The notes beneath the pieces were generated by a model that did no database searches, was not told the origin of the DNA, and saw only the letters and a program-made list of their open reading frames with translations. 64,000 bases of DNA from positions 124,001 through 188,000 of the forward strand of contig NZ_SADD01000008.1 in the NCBI RefSeq assembly GCF_004005565.1. The letters are read 5' to 3'. Every line of letters starts with the position of its first letter. Within the stretch, counting starts at the first letter, position 1. Below, piece by piece: positions 18,276 through 27,802 of the stretch. Position numbers and translations under genes: made by a program. This stretch comes from Lujinxingia sediminis (GTDB taxonomy: Bacteria > Myxococcota_A > Bradymonadia > Bradymonadales > Bradymonadaceae).

Positions 18276-19316
18276 ATGGGAGCGTCGAATCGCCTGGAAG
18301 GGAAAGCACCCTGGTGGGTCGATCTTTTGAAGGTGGGAGCCGCCGGTGCGACCATTGCGTTGATCGCCCTGCTGGTGGTCGTGCTCGATGGTCCGCGCGC
18401 CGAGGTTCAGCCCGCCCAGGCTGACATCTGGGATGTGTTTTTGAGCCAGAGCAACAAACATGAGAACTTCATGCGCGCGTTGCAGAAGGAGGGGATGTCG
18501 GCGCCGCGGGAGTACGACTACAACGGCAACCGCGTCTACTTCTCCCACGCCACGACCTCAGAGAGCCCGCGGGAGGTGCTGGAGCGCTTTCAGCGTGCGT
18601 TTGTGCGCGAGGGGGTCAACAAGATGGCGCATCACACCGTACGCGAGCCGGTGCCGGTGGGGGATACCCACGATGGCGAGACCTTCATGCAGGCGATGGC
18701 CGGCGCTGACGAGCTCTTCAGCGGGGGGCTGATCCCGGTGGAGAACACGCGGAACTACATGGCGATGGTCGGCGCAGAGACAAAGAAAGGAGCGGCCGAC
18801 TGGAAGGAGGCCATCGTCGAGATGCAGGGGGGAGCGAAGACCCCTGAAGACACCGTGCGGGCGCTGCGTTACGTCGACGCCTGGCGTGAAGAAGGCTCGT
18901 TGAAGACAACGATTACCGCAGTATGGAGTGACCAGGCCCTGGATCTGGCGAAGTTCCGCAACCACGCGCCCGGGAGCGTTCACCCCTTCGAATATAAGGT
19001 GCCGGTCTGCACCGGGTGCACGCGCGTCTCGCGTATCAGTGGCACTGAAGGTGAGGCGGGCACGCATGCCATCCTCTACCGAAGCCCCAACTCCATCAAC
19101 GCCACCCTGGGGTTCTATGAGCGTGAGATGTCTCGTTACGGCTGGAAGCTGGAGCCGGTGATGCGCGGACTTGCAGCGATGCAACGCGAGCGCAGCGCGC
19201 CCTACGAGGTCTCCCAGGTGCGCTCCTACAGCGGCGATGGGCACACACTGACCCTGATCGTCTACCGCGACAGCTACGACGGACAGACCTACGTCAGCAT
19301 GCAGAGCGCGCTCTGA
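18276..19316 (+). CDS. Hypothetical single-pass membrane protein of the Tad-like operon
   Basis: A 346-residue protein with one membrane helix near residues 15-38 (VGAAGATIALIALLVVVLD) and a large C-terminal domain outside the membrane. The domain holds a Cys pair (VCTGCTRVS). It ends in a ferredoxin-like alternating pattern (LYRSPNSINATLGFYEREMSRYGW), the arrangement often seen in small envelope proteins that bind pilus or secretion components. An in-frame start at 18237 would overlap the previous gene, but a strong GAGGAGG stands five to eight bases before the ATG at 18276. Function unknown; the operon context points to the pilus-like assembly. Confidence 0.7.
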   Translation: MGASNRLEGKAPWWVDLLKVGAAGATIALIALLVVVLDGPRAEVQPAQADIWDVFLSQSNKHENFMRALQKEGMSAPREYDYNGNRVYFSHATTSESPREVLERFQRAFVREGVNKMAHHTVREPVPVGDTHDGETFMQAMAGADELFSGGLIPVENTRNYMAMVGAETKKGAADWKEAIVEMQGGAKTPEDTVRALRYVDAWREEGSLKTTITAVWSDQALDLAKFRNHAPGSVHPFEYKVPVCTGCTRVSRISGTEGEAGTHAILYRSPNSINATLGFYEREMSRYGWKLEPVMRGLAAMQRERSAPYEVSQVRSYSGDGHTLTLIVYRDSYDGQTYVSMQSAL

Positions 19317-19334
19317 GTCGGGGGCTTTTGCTGA

Positions 19335-20318
19335 TCAACCTCGCGTTGCCAACGCACCCACAAGACGGTCGCGATCATGGGCTGCCAGGTGGTGGAGCAT
19401 CGGGCCTCTGGGGACGACCCGGGTCGGGTTGATCATGTCGTGGCTGTAATAATAGTGCTGCTGAATATGATCGATGTGGCAGGTCTCGGCGACCCCGGGC
19501 ATCTGGTAGATCTCCAGAAGGTAGTTCCAGAGGTTGGGTAGCTCGTAGACGTGGTTGAGGTTGCACTTAAAGTGGCCGTAGTAGACCGGGTCAAAGCGCA
19601 GGAGCGTGGGGAACATGCAGAGGTCCGCCTCGCTGAAGGTGTCGCCGGCCAGGTAGCGATGCTCCCCCAGGTGCTTCTCCCAGCGCCCCAGGGCCTCAAA
19701 AAGCTCGCCCAGGGCCTCCTCGTAGGCCTCCTGAGTGGTGGCAAATCCGCAGCGGTAGACTCCGTTGTTGATCGGCTCGTAGATCGCGTCGATGCGCTCG
19801 TCGATCACCCCCTGCAGCGCCTGCGGGGCCAGGTCAATAGAGGTCGTGCCCAGGGGGGCGAAGACCGTGGAGAGCATCCGGATGATCTCGCGCGACTCGT
19901 TGTTGACGATCGTGCGTTCCTTCGTATCCCAGAGCACCGGTACGGTGACCCGACCGGAGTAGTTCGCGTCGGCCCTGCTGTAGACCTCGCGCAGAAACTC
20001 GTTGTCATGGAGGCGATCACCGGTGGTGTTTGGGAAATCGGTATCAAAGCTCCACCCCTCGTCGAGCATGTGGGGGTGAACGACCGAGACATCGATCACG
20101 TCTTCAAGCCCAAGCAGCGCGCGGGCCATCAGCGTGCGGTGGGCCCAGGGGCAGGCGTAGGAGACGTAGAGGTGGTAGCGACCGGCTTCGGGCACAAAAC
20201 GCGCGCCGGGCTCATCGACCACCTGAAAGCGGAAGGTGGTGGGATCGCGCTGGAAATGACCCTCGTTATCCCGAACCCAGGTGTCACTACGCCAGACGCC
20301 GTCAACCATGATGCCCAT
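19335..20318 (-). CDS. Glutathionyl-hydroquinone reductase (Xi-class glutathione S-transferase, YqjG/EcM4 type)
   Basis: A 327-residue Xi-class glutathione transferase that reductively removes glutathione from glutathionyl-hydroquinones. The N-terminal thioredoxin fold holds the catalytic Cys56 in CPWAHRT; the C-terminal helical domain has EADLCMFPTLLRFDPVYYGHFKCN. WSFDTDFPNTTGD and DTKERTIVNNESREI are also family hallmarks. Length matches the family. The start at 20318 has AAGGAG upstream; the longer open frame has no support. Divergent from the B12-dependent regulator, with a 327-base gap between them, so it may be one of its targets. Confidence 0.92.
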   Translation of the reverse strand: MGIMVDGVWRSDTWVRDNEGHFQRDPTTFRFQVVDEPGARFVPEAGRYHLYVSYACPWAHRTLMARALLGLEDVIDVSVVHPHMLDEGWSFDTDFPNTTGDRLHDNEFLREVYSRADANYSGRVTVPVLWDTKERTIVNNESREIIRMLSTVFAPLGTTSIDLAPQALQGVIDERIDAIYEPINNGVYRCGFATTQEAYEEALGELFEALGRWEKHLGEHRYLAGDTFSEADLCMFPTLLRFDPVYYGHFKCNLNHVYELPNLWNYLLEIYQMPGVAETCHIDHIQQHYYYSHDMINPTRVVPRGPMLHHLAAHDRDRLVGALATRG

Positions 20319-20602
20319 CGGGGGCTCCTTGTGAAAAACTCTGTGGAAAGCTCGGGTGCGCGCCTGCGTTCGCTGCGCCGGGTCGGCACACCCACGACCT
20401 TGTGCTGGCCTGGACTTAAACACCCGGTAGCGAGGCGACAAGGTGATGAGGAGAAAAGCAGTCATCGGGCTGGCATGGGCAGTCAGGGTGACGAGGTTGA
20501 GCGCGTCGGAGGGCGCCAGGCGCGGGTTCTTGCCTCTCGAACGATGAATGTTCAAAAGCTATTCACATTTGCGATTGCGTGCTCACGTTCGGTATGAGAG
20601 GG

Positions 20603-20619
20603 GTTCATTATATGTTCAT
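20603..20619. promoter_or_regulatory. Possible operator of the MerR/B12 regulator
   Basis: GTTCAT occurs at 20603-20608 and again at 20614-20619, an 11-base repeat period or one helical turn. A related GTTCAA occurs at 20550-20555 inside TGAATGTTCA. CarH-type regulators bind directly repeated 11-bp sites, and these lie just before the regulator start. Inference only. Confidence 0.4.
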
Positions 20620-20645
20620 CACGACCTACGCGAGTTGACCGTCCC

Positions 20646-21599
20646 ATGAGCACAGAGGAAGAAGCTACACTAAATATCGGCGCGCTCTCCATGGCAACCG
20701 GCGTGCCTGTGGAGACGATTCGAACCTGGGAGCGTCGTTATGGCTTTCCGCAGTCGCGTCGAAACGAGGCCGGCCACCGCATCTATGATCTGGAGACGAT
20801 CGAGCACCTTCGCCTGATCACGTCGGTGCTGGCAGTCGGCTACCGTCCTTCTCAGCTGCAGGGGAGAAGCCGCGAGGAACTCGAAGAGCTTCTGGAGCAC
20901 AGCGGCAGCGACGAGGAGTCCGATGACGCGAACGCGGCCGAGAAGGCCTCACGCGCCGGCGGTGAGTCGCTGCGTTCGGCGGAGAGCGAGGGCTGGCTGG
21001 AGCGCTGGCTCGACGCGGTGGGGCAGCTCGATCGCGAGCGTCTTGAGGGGCAGATGCGGCTGGACTGGAGCCGCATGAACGCACTTGGCTTCGTCGAAGA
21101 GCGCGTGGGGCCTTTTCTGGTGGCGCTGGGCGAGGGCTGGGCATCGGGGCGACTCAGTGTGCTTCATGAGCATTTCGCCAGCGAATGCGTGCGGGATTTT
21201 CTCGCGGCCGCCTGGCGCCCCCTCAGCGATATGGCGCGCGGAAACAAGGTGATCCTGGCCACCTTGAGTGGTGAGCAGCACTGTCTGGGGCTTCATATGG
21301 CCGCGCTGATCGCGGCGGTGGCCAACCAGCGCGTGGTGTTCATCGGCGCGAACTCCCCTGTGGAAGATATCGCGGCTGCCGCGCAGCAATCGGGCGCCCA
21401 CGGCATCGCGCTGAGCATGTCGCAGTACGCCAACCCGGCGGCCTCCCGCGCGTTTTTAGAGACGCTGCGCGAGCTCACCGATCCCAAACTCGATATCGTC
21501 GTCGGTGGCAGCGGCGCCCCTGATGATATCAACGGGGTACAGAAGTTGGACGGCTTTGAAGATTATTACGAGTTCTTCCAGACGTGGCAGCGCCGCTGA
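20646..21599 (+). CDS. MerR-family regulator with cobalamin-binding domain (CarH/LitR type)
   Basis: A 317-residue transcription factor. Residues 9-75 are a MerR winged helix (IGALSMATGVPVETIRTWERRYGFP). After an acidic linker the light-sensing module follows: the four-helix-bundle motif W-x9-EH (Trp165, Glu175, His176) and the Rossmann-like B12-binding domain with E-x-H-x-x-G at 210-215, where His212 would be the lower axial ligand of adenosylcobalamin. These are all the marks of CarH-type photoreceptors that release DNA in light. Neighbouring genes are a glutathione transferase and an outer-membrane protein, not carotenoid genes, so its targets here are unknown. Confidence 0.9.
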   Translation: MSTEEEATLNIGALSMATGVPVETIRTWERRYGFPQSRRNEAGHRIYDLETIEHLRLITSVLAVGYRPSQLQGRSREELEELLEHSGSDEESDDANAAEKASRAGGESLRSAESEGWLERWLDAVGQLDRERLEGQMRLDWSRMNALGFVEERVGPFLVALGEGWASGRLSVLHEHFASECVRDFLAAAWRPLSDMARGNKVILATLSGEQHCLGLHMAALIAAVANQRVVFIGANSPVEDIAAAAQQSGAHGIALSMSQYANPAASRAFLETLRELTDPKLDIVVGGSGAPDDINGVQKLDGFEDYYEFFQTWQRR

Positions 21600-21642
21600 G
21601 GTTGACGCTCGAACACCTGCGCAACGCGCACGGAGTCGATGG

Positions 21643-23145
21643 TTGAAGCGGGTGCGCGTGTCGGGACGCGGGGGCTTTGCGGCCTCCCTGGTTCTTGGTC
21701 TGATAGCATTGGGGGCAACGCCGGCGGCGGCCTCACCGCTCTGGGAGCTTGTGGGCGCGACATCGTCGCTTCATCCGCATAGCGCCTCGACGTTTTCAAG
21801 CTCGGCTTCGGCGACTTACTTCAACCCGGCATTGCTGGTCGGGCAGGCGCGTCATGGTGAGATGGGGGTGTTCGGGCTTGCAGGGAGGCTGCGCATCGAT
21901 CTTAACGCGCGTCCTGCCGGCGCCGATATTGGCGAGGAGGTCTATCAGGCCCGGGAGCTCGATGAGAACGGCCAGCGTCGCCCGCTGAGCACGCGCCCCT
22001 TTGCCACGGACGACATCCCGGCGTCTCGCGGCAGCGCCAACTCCGATGTGGAACACCTCTATCTGACCCTGGGTGCCAGCCTGCCGATCCTCGATGAGGA
22101 TCGGCTGACGGTCGGCTTCTACGCCACGCTGGCCACCGATGGCTTCGCCTCGCAGGTCCCTTTCTACAGCGATGAGCGCGAGCAGTATTTTTCAAACTCC
22201 CTGTATTTTGAGCGTTTTAACGATCGCCTGGTCGGAAGCCACTTTGCGCTGGCGCTGGCCAGTCGCCCGTTGAGCTGGCTGAGTGTGGGCGTGGGCGCAA
22301 CGATGGTGCAGGACGCCGCGAGTGAAAACGCGATCTTTTTGCCCGACGCCCTCGACCAGTCTGAGAGTCGGATCAACTCCCGGGTGCAGGTCAACGCCCG
22401 GCTGGCACCTTATGGCGGGCTGCGAGCGCAGGTAGGCGAATCGATCGCCGCGGCGCTCAGCGTGCATGCCGAAAGTTATAGTGAGGTGGAAGGAGAGAGC
22501 CGGTTGCGTTTCTGGAACTTTCCCTCGGCCTACCCTGAAGGGGAAGACGCGGTCGTGCAGCGCTTTCGCTTTGTCTACGACTACGAGCCCTGGCGTGCGA
22601 CCGCCGGCGCTTCGCTCACCCACACGCTGAACCCCAAAACCGAGCTCCGGCTGGCCGCCCAGCTCCACTACGCCCACTGGTCACGCTATCTGGACCGTCA
22701 CGCGGAGCGCCCCGCGCTCGCCTGGCGCAACACGTTCAGCCCCGCCCTGGCAGCCGGCCTGACCCGCGGGCGCTCCGAGCTCGGCCTGGATCTGAAATGG
22801 GCACCCAGCCCGGTCCCCGATCAAAAGGGCCGCTCCAACTACGTCGACAACGACCGCCTCGTCGTCGGCGGCGGCTACGCCTGGCGTTTCGAGGGCGGCG
22901 ACGCGATGCCCTCCATCGAGCTCGGCGCCCAGCTTCAGGCCCACTGGCTGCTCGCTCGCCAGACCACCAAAGACCCGTCGAGCGAGGAGCCCGTGATTGA
23001 CGAATTCCCCGACGCGGTCGACTCCCGCTCCGGCGAGCCTGTCGAGGGCTCGCGGGGCCTTCAGACGAACAACCCGGGCTACCCGGGCTTTGAGGCCGCC
23101 GGCTGGCTCGGCGGCGCAACTGTCTTTGTTCGGGCGTATTTCTAA
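21643..23145 (+). CDS. Outer-membrane beta-barrel protein (FadL/OmpP1-like)
   Basis: A roughly 500-residue exported protein. After a signal peptide ending AAAS the mature N-terminus has SSSASATYFNPALL, a pattern typical of FadL-like long-chain fatty-acid porins. The rest alternates short hydrophobic strands with polar loops, ends in Phe (VFVRAYF), and contains no globular domain. The TTG at 21643 with GGAG upstream best fits the signal peptide; GTG codons at 21652 and 21658 are alternatives. Located 43 bases after the regulator, perhaps cotranscribed. Substrate cannot be read from the sequence. Confidence 0.78.
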   Translation: MKRVRVSGRGGFAASLVLGLIALGATPAAASPLWELVGATSSLHPHSASTFSSSASATYFNPALLVGQARHGEMGVFGLAGRLRIDLNARPAGADIGEEVYQARELDENGQRRPLSTRPFATDDIPASRGSANSDVEHLYLTLGASLPILDEDRLTVGFYATLATDGFASQVPFYSDEREQYFSNSLYFERFNDRLVGSHFALALASRPLSWLSVGVGATMVQDAASENAIFLPDALDQSESRINSRVQVNARLAPYGGLRAQVGESIAAALSVHAESYSEVEGESRLRFWNFPSAYPEGEDAVVQRFRFVYDYEPWRATAGASLTHTLNPKTELRLAAQLHYAHWSRYLDRHAERPALAWRNTFSPALAAGLTRGRSELGLDLKWAPSPVPDQKGRSNYVDNDRLVVGGGYAWRFEGGDAMPSIELGAQLQAHWLLARQTTKDPSSEEPVIDEFPDAVDSRSGEPVEGSRGLQTNNPGYPGFEAAGWLGGATVFVRAYF

Positions 23146-23365
23146 CGCGTAGCGTCGGTTGCGAGGCTCGTTCGATAAGGCGCCCGGGCATATCAAAGGC
23201 TGCCCTGCGCCGGATCGAGGTCCGGGGTTATGAGGCTGGCGTGGCGCGTTCGGAGCGCGTACGTTTTGCGCGACCATCCCGAGCTTGATGTGTGTATGGA
23301 CTGAGAGTGCCGCGATCGTGCCCATCTGTGGCGAGGTCGCGAAACGCCGTAGAAGGAGCTGTATC

Positions 23366-24280
23366 ATGAACGCGAAGTTAACCTGTTGGATGCTGGTCGT
23401 GGCGCTGAGCGCCTCTCTCTTCGCCTGTGGTGATGACTCGTCGCCTCGCCGCGGCAACGGGGGCGATGAAGATACGGGCGTTGAGAGCGACGCCGGCGAC
23501 GCCGGTGACGCGCCCGACGCCGATGACGCGCCCGACGCCGATGAGCCGGATGGGGCCGATGAGCCCGACGTCGCCGATGAGCCCGATGCCAGCGTGGAGC
23601 CGGTGGAGGTGGATATCAACGGGGTCTGGGCGGCTAAAATGGTGACCTCGGGCATCGCCGAGACGCCGATTGGCGAGTCGCAGAGCGATACGGTGTCGGT
23701 CTTGCGCATGGAAATCAGCAGCGATGGCCAGAACCTCACCGTAGTCACCGAAACCTGCGACGTCACCATTGAGAGCGATGCCGTCGGAGCTTCACCGGTG
23801 ATCCCCGATGCGCTGGTCAACTCCCTGCCGATCACCGAGCGCGGTGGCACCTTTGTGGACGGCAACCTCGTGCTGCCCACCCTCTATGAAGTGCGCGGCG
23901 CACAGAACTTCGATGATCTGCGCAACGATCCACTGCCCGAAGATGCCGAAGATCCGCGCGTCTACGATCAGGATGGCGACGGTAACCCCGGGATCACCGT
24001 CTCGGTGGAGGGGGTGATCAGCGGCGATATCTACCTGGTGCAGCGCTTCTCCAACGCGCTGGTAGGCTCCCAGACCGACGATGGTCGGATTGAGGGCCGG
24101 GTGACCTGGAGCGATGAGCAATCGGTCCTGGGGTCTTCCAACGAGTTTCTGGAGACCCTTCAGCCGCAGTCCGAGCCGAACTCCGACCCTGACGCGAGCT
24201 ATTTTGAGATGGTGTCGGTGGAGAGCACGGCCGACTGCGCGACGATCGCCTCGCAGAGCGGCTCGCTCTTCACGCGCTGA
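23366..24280 (+). CDS. Lipoprotein with Asp/Ala-rich linker, function unknown
   Basis: A 304-residue predicted lipoprotein. Signal sequence ends in the lipobox FACG; the next 70 residues are a very acidic repetitive linker (repeats of DADDAPDADEPD type). A beta-rich domain follows (VWAAKMVTSGIAET, LRMEISSDGQNLTVVTETCDV) that contains a Cys pair and may bind a ligand. AAGGAG lies before the ATG at 23366. Not part of an operon: a hairpin follows and the next gene is convergent. I do not recognise the domain. Confidence 0.75.
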   Translation: MNAKLTCWMLVVALSASLFACGDDSSPRRGNGGDEDTGVESDAGDAGDAPDADDAPDADEPDGADEPDVADEPDASVEPVEVDINGVWAAKMVTSGIAETPIGESQSDTVSVLRMEISSDGQNLTVVTETCDVTIESDAVGASPVIPDALVNSLPITERGGTFVDGNLVLPTLYEVRGAQNFDDLRNDPLPEDAEDPRVYDQDGDGNPGITVSVEGVISGDIYLVQRFSNALVGSQTDDGRIEGRVTWSDEQSVLGSSNEFLETLQPQSEPNSDPDASYFEMVSVESTADCATIASQSGSLFTR

Positions 24281-24291
24281 GTCAGGTTCAG

Positions 24292-24322
24292 GCGTCGGCG
24301 CTTGAGGGGAAGGCGCCGACGC
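24292..24322. terminator. Hairpin between convergent genes, possible terminator
   Basis: GCGTCGGCGC (24292-24301) pairs perfectly with GCGCCGACGC (24313-24322). It lies in the 42-base gap between the lipoprotein and xdhC stops. There is no clean T-run, so termination is only probable. Confidence 0.55.
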
Positions 24323-25348
24323 TTAAGGGGAGGGCGCGGCGGTGAAGGGGAAGAGGCGCTCGCGTTCCTGCAAGATCTCGGCGGCGACGCTGATCGCGAT
24401 CTCTTCGGGGGTGTTGCTGGTCATCTTCAAGCCGATGGGCGCGTAGAGGCGGGCGATGGCGTCTTCGCCGATGCCCGCTTCGCCAAGCGCGCTGCGGATG
24501 CGGGCCAGCTTGGCCGGCGCGCCCATCACGCCGATGTAGGGAAAGGGGCCCTTGGTTTCTTCGAGACGCGTGACACCGAGGAGCCCGCGGATGTCCGAGT
24601 CGACATCCGCGCTCATCACCACCACATGCGTCCACTCCGGCTGCCGAATCAGCGCCCCGGCATCCGCGTAGTCCTCGACCACGATCTTATGGGCGGCGAA
24701 GGCGTTTTGCTGCAGGGTGAACACGTCGGCGCGGGTGTCGAAAATCGTCACCGTGTAGCCCAGCCCGGCCATCACCCGGGAGAGCGCCAGCCCGCAGTGG
24801 CCGCCGCCGATGATGGCGACGCGCTTCCAGTTTAAGAGTTGCGCACGCAGCAGAACCGTGGCGTGCGTGGGGCGCTCAAAGCGAAGCGGTGGGAGCTCGG
24901 GCGGCGTAGTCTCATCGAGGCGAAGTCCCTCCGGGCCAACCTCCACCCACCCGGGTTCATCCGACTCCATGAGTTCCAGAATACGCCGAACGACCAACGC
25001 CTGAGCCGGCCCAACGATGTACGACATATTGGTCTGCTGGCCGGCGCAAAAAAGCCCGGAGCGCTCCCCACGGGTGGCTTTGCGTCGATGCTCCAGCTCG
25101 CGCACCTCCAGCCGCACGCCCTCCTGCGGCGTCCAGCTCGTTAGCTGCGCCACAGCCCGCTGGATCAGCTCGGCCTCCATCACGCCACCGCCAATGGTGC
25201 CCCAACTCTCACCGCTCCCCACCACCGCCAGGCTCGCCCCGGTGGTCCCCGGCGAGTGGCGGCTATGCCAGGCGACGTGCGTCAGGTGCACGGGCTGGCC
25301 GGCCTCCAACGAGCCCAGCACGTATCGCCACAATGAGAGGTCCAGCAC
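24323..25348 (-). CDS. xdhC: XdhC/CoxF-family molybdenum-hydroxylase maturation factor
   Basis: A 341-residue protein of the XdhC family, which binds Moco, supports its sulfuration and inserts it into xanthine dehydrogenase. The N-terminal part has LAVVGSGESWGTIGGGVMEAELI; the C-terminal part has a Rossmann motif (VAIIGGGHCGLALSRVMAGLGY) and YIGVMGAPAKLARI with a late GLKMTSNTPEEIAISVAAEIL, the standard XdhC C-terminal signature. GTG start with AAGGA upstream. Last gene of xdhA-xdhB-xdhC, 50 bases behind xdhB. Confidence 0.9.
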   Translation of the reverse strand: MLDLSLWRYVLGSLEAGQPVHLTHVAWHSRHSPGTTGASLAVVGSGESWGTIGGGVMEAELIQRAVAQLTSWTPQEGVRLEVRELEHRRKATRGERSGLFCAGQQTNMSYIVGPAQALVVRRILELMESDEPGWVEVGPEGLRLDETTPPELPPLRFERPTHATVLLRAQLLNWKRVAIIGGGHCGLALSRVMAGLGYTVTIFDTRADVFTLQQNAFAAHKIVVEDYADAGALIRQPEWTHVVVMSADVDSDIRGLLGVTRLEETKGPFPYIGVMGAPAKLARIRSALGEAGIGEDAIARLYAPIGLKMTSNTPEEIAISVAAEILQERERLFPFTAAPSP

Positions 25349-25398
25349 AGAGAATCCTTCCAGGTCCAGCGCTTAAAGGCGGTCGCTTACCGTCAAAA

Positions 25399-27717
25399 TT
25401 ATTCGCCGGCGGCAGCGGGGGCGGCGGTGGAGGGCGTCTCCCAGAGCGTGCGCAGGCGCTGGTGATGCAGCTGCAACATCACCTTCTCCGGGGTCATCGG
25501 CGCGTTGAAGTGCAGCTCGGCGTCGGGGGCGGCCGCGCGCAGCGCCGCGCGCAACGCAAAGAAGGTGCCGATGCCGTACATCAAGGGCGGCTCGCCAACG
25601 GCCTTCGAGCCAAAGGGGCCCACCGGGTTGTCGGCGTCTTCGAGCATGCGCACCTCAATGTCTTCGGGCAGAGCGTCGCCGTCGGGAACCTTGTAGGTGG
25701 AGAGGGCAAACGAGCTGAGGCGGCCATCTTCGGCGAAGGCGAGCTCTTCGAGGGTCATCCAGCCGATGCCCTGGGCCAGTCCGCCCTCGATCTGGCCGAG
25801 GTCGACGTTCGCGTTGATGGTGCGCCCCAGGTCGTGAACCAGGCGCACCCGGTCCACGGTGTAGGTGCCGCGCAACAGGTCGATGGTCACCTCGGTCCAG
25901 GCCGTCCCGAAGACGTGGTAGGCAAAGGGCCGGCCCGTCTCACGCTGCTTATCAAACCAGACGTTGGGCGTGGCAAAGAAGGCGTGCGCCGAGAGCGCCA
26001 CGCGCGAGAGGTAGGCCTGGCTGACCACCTTCTCCCAGGTCCACTCGGTGAGCTCACCGCGGTAGTAGACCCGCTCGTCTTCAAAGGTGATGTTCTCGGC
26101 ATCCTGCACGCCGAGCTCGCGGGCCAGCAGCTCGCGAAAACGCCCCAGCAGCTCGTCGGCCGCCAGGATCGTGGCGCTGCCGTTGAGGTCGGTGGTGGCG
26201 CTGGCCGCGCTGGGCGACATGTTGGCGATGCGCGTGGTGTTGGTCGTCTCCACCTTGATGCGCTCCGGGCTGATGTGCAGCGCACGCGCTGCAATGCCCA
26301 CGAGCTTTGAGCTCAAGCCCTGGCCCATCTCCACGCCCCCGGTCGAGAGGCTTACGCTGCCGTCGGTGTACACGTGCATCAGCGCGGAGGCCTGGTTGAG
26401 GAAGGTCGCCGTAAACGAGATGCCAAAGCAGATGGGCATCGCCGCCAGGCCTTTTTTGGTGGCGGTGTTTTTGGCGTTGTAGGCGTCGATGTCCTTCTGC
26501 CAGGCGGCGACCTCGAAGCCTTCTTCAGCCTCCTCCCAGGTGCGCACAGCGCGGGCGCGCTCGGCCTGCTGGCCGTAGGGGAAGCTCTCACCTTCTTGAA
26601 TGAGGTTTTTCTTCTGAATCTCGGCGCGGTCGATGCCCATCACCTCGGCGGCGTGTGCGATGGCGCTCTCGATCACAAACATGCCCTGCGGCCCCCCGAA
26701 CCCACGGAACGCCGTGTTCGGCGGCAGGTTCGTGCGGCAGCTCGCCGCATACGCCCGCACGTTGGGGATGAAGTAGCTGTTGGTGGAGTGAAAGAGCGTG
26801 CGCTCGAGCACCGCCAGCGAGAGGTCGGTCTTGGCGCCGGAGTTCTGGAAGTGTTTGACCTCGAAGGCCTGGATGTTGCCGTCCTTGCTCAGCCCGATTT
26901 TGTAGTCGGCGCTGTAGGGGTGGCGCTTGCCGGTCATGCGCAGGTCGTCGAGGCGGTGGAGCACAAGCTGGGTGGGGCGCCCGGTCTTGTGGGCGGCCAG
27001 CGCCGCCAGACAGGCCCAGGAGGTGGCCTGATCTTCTTTGCCGCCAAAGCCGCCGCCCAGGCGAATCACGTCCACTTCCACCCGGTGGGTGGGGAGCCCC
27101 AGGATGCGCGCGCAGGCCTTCTGCACCGCGTAGGGGCTCTGGGTCGACGAGTACACCCGGAGGCGATCGCCCTCGGTGGGCACGGCGCGGGCGCGCTGCG
27201 TCTCCAGGTAGAGGTGCTCCTGACCGCCGACGTCGCTGCGCCCTTCGACCACGACGTCGCACTCGGCAAAGGCCGCCGCGGTGTCGCCCATCGCAAAGGT
27301 GCGCGGGGTCCCCAGGATGTGGCCGGCCTCATGCGCCACGCGCGGGCAGGTGATGACCTCAAGCGCTTCGATGTCCGCCTCGATCAGCGTGAGCGCGTGG
27401 CGCGCGTCTTCGTCGCTTTCTGCGACGACCATCGCCATGGGATGGCCGTGATACTCGACCACGTCGGTGGCTAGCAGGGGCTCATCCGGAAGCACCGGGC
27501 CGATCTGATTCTCACCCGGCACGTCCTCGCCGGTGTAGATGGCCACGACCCCCGGGGCCTTTCGCGCTTTGTCCAGGTGCAGCGCTTTGACGCGGCCGTG
27601 GGCGACTGGCGAGCCGTAGATGGCGGCGTGAAGCATGCCGGCCGGCGGCGCCACGTCGTCGACGTAGAGGGAGGTCCCGCGGGTATGAAGCTCAGCGTCG
27701 AGGTGTTTTTCGGTCAT
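25399..27717 (-). CDS. xdhB: Xanthine dehydrogenase, molybdopterin-binding subunit
   Basis: A 772-residue large subunit that oxidises hypoxanthine to xanthine and uric acid at the molybdenum centre. Motifs seen: GGGFGGKE, AFRGFGGPQG (with the substrate Arg expected in FRGFGG), QEHLYLE (the substrate Glu region of true xanthine dehydrogenases), GVEMGQG and KAVGEPPLM with the catalytic Glu. These match true XDH rather than aldehyde or CO dehydrogenases. It is preceded by CGGAG and lies 85 bases after xdhA. Confidence 0.93.
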   Translation of the reverse strand: MTEKHLDAELHTRGTSLYVDDVAPPAGMLHAAIYGSPVAHGRVKALHLDKARKAPGVVAIYTGEDVPGENQIGPVLPDEPLLATDVVEYHGHPMAMVVAESDEDARHALTLIEADIEALEVITCPRVAHEAGHILGTPRTFAMGDTAAAFAECDVVVEGRSDVGGQEHLYLETQRARAVPTEGDRLRVYSSTQSPYAVQKACARILGLPTHRVEVDVIRLGGGFGGKEDQATSWACLAALAAHKTGRPTQLVLHRLDDLRMTGKRHPYSADYKIGLSKDGNIQAFEVKHFQNSGAKTDLSLAVLERTLFHSTNSYFIPNVRAYAASCRTNLPPNTAFRGFGGPQGMFVIESAIAHAAEVMGIDRAEIQKKNLIQEGESFPYGQQAERARAVRTWEEAEEGFEVAAWQKDIDAYNAKNTATKKGLAAMPICFGISFTATFLNQASALMHVYTDGSVSLSTGGVEMGQGLSSKLVGIAARALHISPERIKVETTNTTRIANMSPSAASATTDLNGSATILAADELLGRFRELLARELGVQDAENITFEDERVYYRGELTEWTWEKVVSQAYLSRVALSAHAFFATPNVWFDKQRETGRPFAYHVFGTAWTEVTIDLLRGTYTVDRVRLVHDLGRTINANVDLGQIEGGLAQGIGWMTLEELAFAEDGRLSSFALSTYKVPDGDALPEDIEVRMLEDADNPVGPFGSKAVGEPPLMYGIGTFFALRAALRAAAPDAELHFNAPMTPEKVMLQLHHQRLRTLWETPSTAAPAAAGE

Positions 27718-27802
27718 GGTGTCGGCTCCGGGAGCGCGTTTTGATGCTTCAACGATCCAGAGAGGATCAAAATTTGGGATTTTAAAGGCCGGGAAGCCTG
27801 CG

